Positions 4,969 through 6,275 of a DNA stretch of 6,275 bases are shown piece after piece. The stretch's first letter is position 1. Every line of letters begins with the position of its first letter. Source of the DNA: an uncultured Roseburia sp. Its GTDB lineage: Bacteria; Bacillota; Clostridia; Lachnospirales; Lachnospiraceae. A program made the translations under genes and the position numbers. The stretch spans positions 1 to 6,275 of the forward strand of contig CANDFU010000111.1 in NCBI GenBank assembly GCA_947384095.1. The letters are read 5' to 3'. Under the pieces are notes generated by a model. It was not told the origin of the DNA and searched no databases. It saw only the letters and a program-made list of their open reading frames with translations.

Positions 4969-6275
4969 TTATTCTTCATACGTATCAATCGCAAACAATG
5001 CTTCCCCCGTCCTGACGGGGCCGTTTACAAGCAGACGGATTTTCTGCCGGTCAGAAAGCGCCGTACAAAGGACAGGCGATGCGAGCGACGGAGCGTGCTC
5101 CTTTAAAAATGCCAGATCCATCTTCATCAGCGGGTCTCCCTTCTTTACCTTATCCCCGTCTTTGACGAGCACTTCAAATCCCTGCCCTTCCAGTTTAACC
5201 GTATCGATTCCCATGTGAAGCAGCAGCTCGGTCCCGGACGCCGTCGTAAAACCGATGGCGTGCTTTGTGTCAAATACAAACGTGACCTCGCCGTCCGCCG
5301 GGGCACAGACTTCGCGCTCCGCCGGTATGACGATGGCGCCGTCTCCCATCATGCGTCCCGCAAACGCCTCATCCGGCGCCTCAGAAAGATCCGCCGCCTC
5401 TCCCGTGACAGGGCTTGCGATCTCCTCCGTGTGCGACGCAGCCCCCGCCGGCTTCTGCTCCGGTTTTTTCTCCGCCGCTGCATCATTTCCTGCCGTTTCC
5501 GGCGTATAAAGCACATCCTCCGCCGTTTCCAGATAATCTTCCAGATTGGACTTGACCACCGTAACGCGCGGCCCGTAAATCACCTGCACCCCGTTTCCTT
5601 TGTGTACGACGCCGGACGCCCCGGTTGATTTTAAAAGCGCGTCGTCCACCAGAGCGGAATCATGTACCGTACAGCGCAGCCTTGTGGCACAACAGTCCAC
5701 ATCGGAAATATTTTTCTTTCCGCCCAGCCCGCGGCAGATGGAAGCAGATAACGCATCCTCGTCCGAAGCAGCTCCCTGCTGCGCCCCGGCGCCCTTTTTA
5801 CGCGCATCCACATCGCTGCGGCGGTACAGCTTTACTTCCTCGCTGTCATCGCGGCCCGGCGTCTTTAAATTCATCTTTGAAATCAGAAGCGAGAACAGGA
5901 AATAGTATGCCGCAAAATAAAAGATACCGACTACGACAATCCAGACCCAGCTCGTCTTTGCATTTCCCTGCAGGATGCCAAACAGAAACATGTCGATCAG
6001 TCCGCCGGAAAACGTCATTCCCACGCCGACGTTAAAGACATGCATCAGCATATAGGCCAGACCCGCAAATACACAGTGAATCACATAGAGCACCGGCGCG
6101 ACAAACAAAAAGGTAAATTCCAGCGGCTCGGTGATCCCGGTCAGCATGGAAGTCAGCGCCGCAGAAAGCAGAAGTCCGGCCACCGCCTGTTTTTTCTCCG
6201 GTTTTGCCGTCTTATACATCGCCAGCGCGGCTCCCGGAAGACCAAAAATCATAAGCGGGAATTTGCCGGCCATAA
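4969..6275 (-). CDS. ptsG: PTS EIICBA permease, glucose/glucosamine/GlcNAc superfamily (5' end missing)
   Basis: This membrane protein imports and phosphorylates a hexose at the expense of PEP through HPr. About 434 residues from the first in-window ATG are visible; the frame is open to the right edge and that ATG is internal, so the N-terminal part of EIIC is missing. Counting from this ATG, the EIIC end spans 1-140, with the conserved GITEPLEF loop at 46-53 and the usual NLKTPGRDD exit. EIIB spans about 172-250 with phospho-acceptor C195 in CCATRLR. EIIA spans about 284-434 with H338 (TKHAIGF) and active-site H353 (LLHMGIDT). Charged or Ala/Pro-rich linkers join the domains. EIIC residues such as GMTFSGGLID and GPR in EIIB resemble Bacillus PtsG more than E. 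coli NagE, and a GlcT-like regulator follows, so glucose is the first guess; glucosamine or GlcNAc remain possible. Confidence 0.9.
   Translation of the reverse strand, partial: MAGKFPLMIFGLPGAALAMYKTAKPEKKQAVAGLLLSAALTSMLTGITEPLEFTFLFVAPVLYVIHCVFAGLAYMLMHVFNVGVGMTFSGGLIDMFLFGILQGNAKTSWVWIVVVGIFYFAAYYFLFSLLISKMNLKTPGRDDSEEVKLYRRSDVDARKKGAGAQQGAASDEDALSASICRGLGGKKNISDVDCCATRLRCTVHDSALVDDALLKSTGASGVVHKGNGVQVIYGPRVTVVKSNLEDYLETAEDVLYTPETAGNDAAAEKKPEQKPAGAASHTEEIASPVTGEAADLSEAPDEAFAGRMMGDGAIVIPAEREVCAPADGEVTFVFDTKHAIGFTTASGTELLLHMGIDTVKLEGQGFEVLVKDGDKVKKGDPLMKMDLAFLKEHAPSLASPVLCTALSDRQKIRLLVNGPVRTGEALFAIDTYEE

Noticed and set aside
5215..5628. Plus-strand arginine-rich frame of 137 codons
   Set aside because: It is antisense to the EIIB-EIIA part of the permease; the Arg-rich composition is typical of a shadow in GC-biased coding DNA.

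Overview
This 6.3-kb window is a compact run of minus-strand genes, so transcription reads from the right edge to the left. The moderately high GC content, strong AGGAGG-type ribosome binding sites, some GTG and TTG starts, and a GlcT-type antiterminator next to a Gram-positive PtsG-like EIICBA suggest a gut-type Firmicute, most likely a Lachnospiraceae or Clostridium-cluster organism. The taxon is inferred from style and protein resemblance, not from a marker gene.

In transcription order there are two blocks. The first is a sugar PTS block. It holds the 3' part of an EIICBA permease of the glucose/glucosamine/GlcNAc superfamily (right edge to 4969; N-terminus outside the window), followed 37 nt later by a BglG/GlcT-family antiterminator (4931-4074) with a CAT RNA-binding domain and both PRDs, all four key histidines present. 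The RNA target of the antiterminator is expected upstream of the permease, beyond the right edge.

The second block starts after a 94-nt gap with a clear sigma-A-type promoter (TTGTCG-17-TATAAT) and an operator-like imperfect dyad across its -35 box. It contains a two-domain, signal-less GH3 enzyme of the NagZ/beta-N-acetylglucosaminidase type (3979-2210), then a 104-nt spacer with a strong hairpin lacking a U-tract, then a small cytoplasmic alkaline-phosphatase-superfamily (type I phosphodiesterase-like) hydrolase (2105-1344), then an MFS transporter resembling the organophosphate:phosphate antiporters (1347-124) whose ATG overlaps the hydrolase stop codon. At the left edge a TTG-started reading frame with a good Shine-Dalgarno begins and leaves the window.

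A working model, which is inference: the second block is a small intracellular salvage module. The OPA-like carrier imports a phosphorylated compound, the adjacent hydrolase cleaves a phospho-ester, and the GH3 enzyme splits a beta-linked amino-sugar conjugate. The resulting sugar feeds the same hexose-phosphate pool as the PTS. No exported enzyme is visible. No RNA genes, mobile elements, CRISPR arrays or long repeats were seen.
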